A DNA stretch of 64,000 nucleotides from Sporolactobacillus spathodeae. Lineage in GTDB: Bacteria > Bacillota > Bacilli > Bacillales > Sporolactobacillaceae. The notes beneath the pieces were generated by a model. The model made no database searches. It had not been told where the DNA came from and saw nothing but the letters and a program-made list of their open reading frames with translations. This document shows positions 61,250 to 64,000 of this stretch, in pieces (positions within the stretch are counted from its first letter, which is position 1; each line of letters opens with the position of its first letter). The position numbers and the translations under genes were made by a program. The stretch is from positions 124,001 through 188,000 of the forward strand of contig NZ_JAFBEV010000002.1 of NCBI RefSeq assembly GCF_016908935.1, read 5' to 3'.

Positions 61250-62203
61250 TTGGACGTCCAATATGAACAAGCAACGTTTGCTGGAGGCTGTTTCTGGTGC
61301 ATGGTGCACCCCTTTGACGAAGAACCAGGCATTATTCAGGTTGTTTCGGGGTATACCGGCGGAACGACAGAGAACCCGACGTATTCCGAGGTTTGTTCCG
61401 GAACAACGGGTCACGCGGAAGCAGTTCAAATCACATTTAGGCCGGATGTCTATCCCTATGAGAAACTGCTTCAGCTGTATTGGCAGCAGATTGACCCAAC
61501 GGACAGCCGCGGACAATTTCATGACCGGGGCAGTCAATACCGCACAGCTATTTTCTATCATACGGCAAAACAGAAAGAACTTGCGGAAAAGTCGAAGCAA
61601 CAGCTAGCTGCGAGCGGCAAGTTTCGCAAAAAAATTGTCACCACGATCGAACCGGCTGGCGTCTTTTATCCGGCTGAAGAACCACATCAGGAATATTACC
61701 GTAAGAACCCCGCCCATTACGGCTTATACAGTCAAAATTCGGGAAGAAATGATTTTATCTTAAAACATTGGGGAACGAAGAAGAAAAGATCCGAATTAAA
61801 AGAAAAGCTGACACCCATGCAGTACAAAGTCACGCAAAAAAACGGGACGGAACCGCCGTTTGACAACGCTTATTGGAATAACGAACATGAGGGAATTTAC
61901 GTCGATATTGTTTCTGGCGAACCGCTTTTTTCGACAAGTGATCAGTATGACGCTGGATGCGGCTGGCCAAGCTTTACGCGTCCATTGAACAGTGATCGAA
62001 TTGTCACGCGTGCAGACAATACGTTCAACATGAACCGTAACGAAGTGCGCAGCAAACTCGGCGACTCTCACTTAGGCCATGTTTTTAATGATGGTCCCGC
62101 TCCGAGACAGCAACGTTATTGCATCAATTCCGCTGCCCTCCGCTTTATTCCTCGCGAAAAGTTGGATGAGGAAGGTTACGGCGAATATAACTTCTTATTC
62201 TAA
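61250..62203 (+). CDS. msrAB: fused peptide methionine sulfoxide reductase MsrA-MsrB
   Basis: A 317-residue bifunctional repair enzyme. The MsrA domain (about 1-165) has the catalytic Cys14 in [15 protein letters not shown] and [10 protein letters not shown]; it reduces the S-sulfoxide. The MsrB domain (about 180-317) has [26 protein letters not shown] and the catalytic Cys291 in [11 protein letters not shown]; it reduces the R-sulfoxide. The two CxxC zinc motifs of many MsrB proteins are absent, as in the B. subtilis enzyme. No signal peptide, so it acts in the cytosol. Start is TTG at 61250 behind GGGGAGGG. Monocistronic. Confidence 0.95.
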   Translation: MDVQYEQATFAGGCFWCMVHPFDEEPGIIQVVSGYTGGTTENPTYSEVCSGTTGHAEAVQITFRPDVYPYEKLLQLYWQQIDPTDSRGQFHDRGSQYRTAIFYHTAKQKELAEKSKQQLAASGKFRKKIVTTIEPAGVFYPAEEPHQEYYRKNPAHYGLYSQNSGRNDFILKHWGTKKKRSELKEKLTPMQYKVTQKNGTEPPFDNAYWNNEHEGIYVDIVSGEPLFSTSDQYDAGCGWPSFTRPLNSDRIVTRADNTFNMNRNEVRSKLGDSHLGHVFNDGPAPRQQRYCINSAALRFIPREKLDEEGYGEYNFLF

Positions 62204-62500
62204 AAGCTGTCTGGGCAGGGAAATGAGCGCTCTTTTCGTTAGCGCCGCTCTCATTAATTGTGTGCAAAAAGCGAAGAAATGAGGCTGCTAGTAAAATCGT
62301 CCTCTCTAGCGCTGCTAAAACGATTAAAATGCTTAGGTCATGAGTCTTATTTCATTATTTTGACAAATTATTACACCGGAATGGCTAAAGAACCGCTATA
62401 ATAGAATCAGTACCTAGACCCTAGCAAAAAATTTCGTGAATTACGGCGTTTGTAGTCGTTTAAATGATAAGAAAAACAACGAATCTGGGAGGCGGTAGGC
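62204..62500 (+). other. intergenic region before the cell-wall hydrolase gene
   Basis: 297 bp. TATAAT at 62397-62402 could be a -10 box but a good -35 at 17 bp is lacking; TTGACA at 62360-62365 is too far. I looked for a c-di-AMP (ydaO) riboswitch, common before such hydrolases, and did not find its core. Confidence 0.35.
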
Positions 62501-63634
62501 GTGAAAAAATTAGTCGTTCCCGCAGCACTGGTCGGTGGTGTTTTGTTTTCAGCTACAGGCCAGCAGGCATTTGCGGCCAGCGGTCAGGACATTGTGACAG
62601 AGGCAATGAATTATCAAGGGGTTCCCTATTCCTATGGCGCGCCGGCTTTTTCTACATCATCTTTTGATTGCTCATCCTTTACGCAATACATATTTAACAA
62701 AGTTTACGGCATCACGCTACCTAGAAATTCGGCGCAGCAAGCGACCCAAGGTGTGGCAGTAAGTACAAGCAGTCTTCAATCGGGCGATTTGCTCTTTTTT
62801 GATACGGAAGGTGACGGCGGGATTCATCACGTCGGTATCTATATTGGTAATGGGCAGATGATTAGCGCGGAGCTGACTGTCGGAGTCCACGTGACTAATG
62901 TGTTCAGTGGTGGCGGTTCGCAAAATTACTGGCAACCACGTTTTGTGTCGGCGCGTAGGGTTGTCCCAACATCTTCTGCCGCTTCGGTTTCGCAGGCGCC
63001 TTCTTCGGTGAACACAGCTGCGGTTTCCCAATCGTCTGTTGCGTCTACCTCTCAGAGTGCCGCTGTTTATAAAGTTAAAAGTGGTGACACACTGTGGAAG
63101 ATTGCCAAAGCACATGGGACGTCGGTTGCAGCGCTTCAATCTGCAAATGGTCTGAAATCGGATATGATCTATCCTGGACAAAAATTAAAGCTTAGCAGAA
63201 CGGCGAAGACGCCGGCGACGAGCACACCATCAGTATCTGTAAGCCTGACCGCAGCGAAAACTTCGGTTTCTTCGACCGTTTCATCCAATTCATCTGGAGC
63301 AATCTATAAGGTAAAGAGCGGCGACAGTCTTTGGAAAATTGCGCGAACGCATAGAACAACGGTTCAGTCAATAAAATCACTGAACAGCCTGACTTCTGAT
63401 CGTATTTATGTTGGTCAACAACTTAAATTAAGTGGTTCTTCTTCAGGTCAAACCGTTGTTCAAGCGGACTTGCACAAAGCGGCTAGCGATTCCACAAGCT
63501 ATGTTGTAAAAGGCGGCGACAGTCTCTGGGAAATTTCGATGCTCCAGAATATTTCAGTTAATCAATTGATGAAAGCAAATAATCTCACATCGACATTGAT
63601 TTATCCGGGCATGCGTCTTGTGATTCCGCAATAA
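62501..63634 (+). CDS. NlpC/P60 endopeptidase with three C-terminal LysM domains
   Basis: A 377-residue secreted peptidoglycan hydrolase. Residues 1-26 are a signal peptide (VVPAALVGGVLFSATGQQAF, AFA cleavage). The NlpC/P60 domain (about 28-155) has Cys57 in FDCSSFTQYIF and His110 in IHHVGIYIGNG; the third site, 12 residues on, is Ser122. Three LysM modules follow at about 189-232, 266-309 and 333-377 (VKSGDTLWKIAKAHGTS, VKSGDSLWKIARTHRTT, VKGGDSLWEISMLQNIS), separated by Ser/Thr-rich linkers. The order (catalytic first, LysM last) is the reverse of LytE/LytF. It would cut gamma-D-Glu-diaminopimelate bonds in stem peptides. GTG start behind GGGAGGCGG. Confidence 0.93.
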   Translation: MKKLVVPAALVGGVLFSATGQQAFAASGQDIVTEAMNYQGVPYSYGAPAFSTSSFDCSSFTQYIFNKVYGITLPRNSAQQATQGVAVSTSSLQSGDLLFFDTEGDGGIHHVGIYIGNGQMISAELTVGVHVTNVFSGGGSQNYWQPRFVSARRVVPTSSAASVSQAPSSVNTAAVSQSSVASTSQSAAVYKVKSGDTLWKIAKAHGTSVAALQSANGLKSDMIYPGQKLKLSRTAKTPATSTPSVSVSLTAAKTSVSSTVSSNSSGAIYKVKSGDSLWKIARTHRTTVQSIKSLNSLTSDRIYVGQQLKLSGSSSGQTVVQADLHKAASDSTSYVVKGGDSLWEISMLQNISVNQLMKANNLTSTLIYPGMRLVIPQ

Positions 63635-63763
63635 TAGTGACAGAGTAGATATGAAGCAAGGAGCCAACTGGCTAATAAGTTCGAAGAAACTTGGCGGATG
63701 GCGAACAAGCTTCTGAAGCATCAAAGACAGACCGTAAATTAAATTGAAAAAATAGTTTGAGGA

Positions 63764-63800
63764 TGTCTCAAGGCCGAAAATCGGTTTTGAGGCATTTTTT
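63764..63800 (+). terminator. terminator of the NlpC/P60 gene
   Basis: TGTCTCAAGGCCGA / TCGGTTTTGAGGCA stem with T6. Confidence 0.8.
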
Positions 63801-63814
63801 GTGTTTATGATTTT

Positions 63815-63945
63815 GTGTCAAGCGAGCCAAGTGAGCCCCGCAGATTCTCGCTTGTCTGAGGAGACGCGCGGCGCCCGCGGCAAGCGAGCAGCCGGAGCAC
63901 ATTTGCTTAAAAAAGACTTGGCTATGCCAAGTTTTTCTGAATAGG
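63815..63945 (+). repeat. right part of a dispersed repeat copy with perfect hairpin tail
   Basis: GTCAAGCGAGCCAAGTGAGC, CCCGCAGATTCTCGCTTGTC, GAGGAGACGCGCGGCGCCCG, GCGGCAAGCGAGCAGCCGGA and the tail GACTTGGCTATGCCAAGTTT followed by TTCT. Confidence 0.75.
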
Positions 63946-63987
63946 AATGGATGGCGGTTTAAGAACAATACTCAAAAACAGGCATAA

Positions 63988-64000
63988 ATGTAAACGCTTT
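63988..64000 (+). promoter_or_regulatory. possible cre (CcpA) site cut by the window end
   Basis: ATGTAAACGCTTT fits the first 13 positions of WTGNAANCGNWNNCW; the last two bases are outside the window. Confidence 0.35.

Noticed and set aside
62204-62500. c-di-AMP (ydaO) riboswitch before the NlpC/P60 gene
   Set aside because: The expected GGGG-rich core and the pseudoknot sequences were not seen.
1-64000. tRNA, rRNA, tmRNA, phage or intact insertion-sequence genes
   Set aside because: No cloverleaf with TTCGANTC arm, no rRNA core sequences and no transposase or phage structural ORF were recognised on either strand.

Overview
The window reads as chromosome of a low-to-mid GC, endospore-forming Firmicute. 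The spore photoproduct lyase pair (splA/splB) marks a spore former. PepC, PepT, a sortase-anchored Cna-B adhesin, an ABC-F protein close to Bacillus YfmR and many short intergenic repeats point to Bacillales, most plausibly a lactic spore former such as Sporolactobacillus. That placement is inference. I see no rRNA, tRNA, CRISPR array, phage module or intact insertion sequence. Coding density is normal and most operons have one to three genes.

Layout. 1-3.3 kb: the end of a 5-oxoprolinase subunit gene, then a two-gene operon for the archaeal-type entry into aromatic biosynthesis (ADH synthase and 3-dehydroquinate synthase II). It is preceded by a sigma-A promoter, a Phe/Tyr-rich leader peptide and mutually exclusive hairpins ending in a terminator. 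3.3-3.8 kb: a deleted group IIC intron directly behind the operon terminator. 3.9-6.7 kb: splA, splB and pepC. 6.8-7.0 kb: a 182-bp MITE-like element with terminal inverted repeats and an 8-bp target duplication. 7.2-17.9 kb: a secreted SH3-like repeat protein, an AI-2E family transporter, rlmN, a GT28 glycosyltransferase, an MFS carrier, two small membrane proteins and pepT. 18.2-21 kb: a NitT/TauT-type ABC importer. 21.1-27.8 kb: a membrane carrier, a MarR/isochorismatase-like/MFS operon with a palindrome on its -10, a zinc-ribbon/TerB/DnaJ membrane protein, an M29-type aminopeptidase and a 3-methyladenine glycosylase. 27.9-36.4 kb: a PTS_EIIC_2-type protein behind a second leader-peptide/terminator region, a YbaK deacylase, CstA behind a CRP/FNR-like palindrome and a 7-codon ORF, and HelD.

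37-50 kb is a surface-protein island. A 1011-residue 7TM-DISM hybrid kinase with two different histidine-kinase modules diverges from a SARP-like response regulator. They are followed by a 2270-residue LPTTG adhesin with nine or ten Cna-B repeats and by a class A sortase. 50-64 kb holds an ABC-F ATPase, an Ftr1 iron permease with a perfect Fur box, a GH36 alpha-galactosidase, a drug-type ABC exporter divergent from its TetR regulator, an MFS carrier, a FAH-fold hydrolase, pdxK, an msrA-msrB fusion and a NlpC/P60-LysM hydrolase.

About a dozen copies or fragments of one intergenic repeat family run through the window. Complete copies end in a hairpin followed by T's. The most promising unusual system is the attenuator-controlled archaeal-type aromatic operon at 838-3265. 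Next are the double-kinase/SARP/adhesin/sortase island, the MITE that contains the dispersed repeat, and the leader regions in front of the PTS-like gene and cstA.
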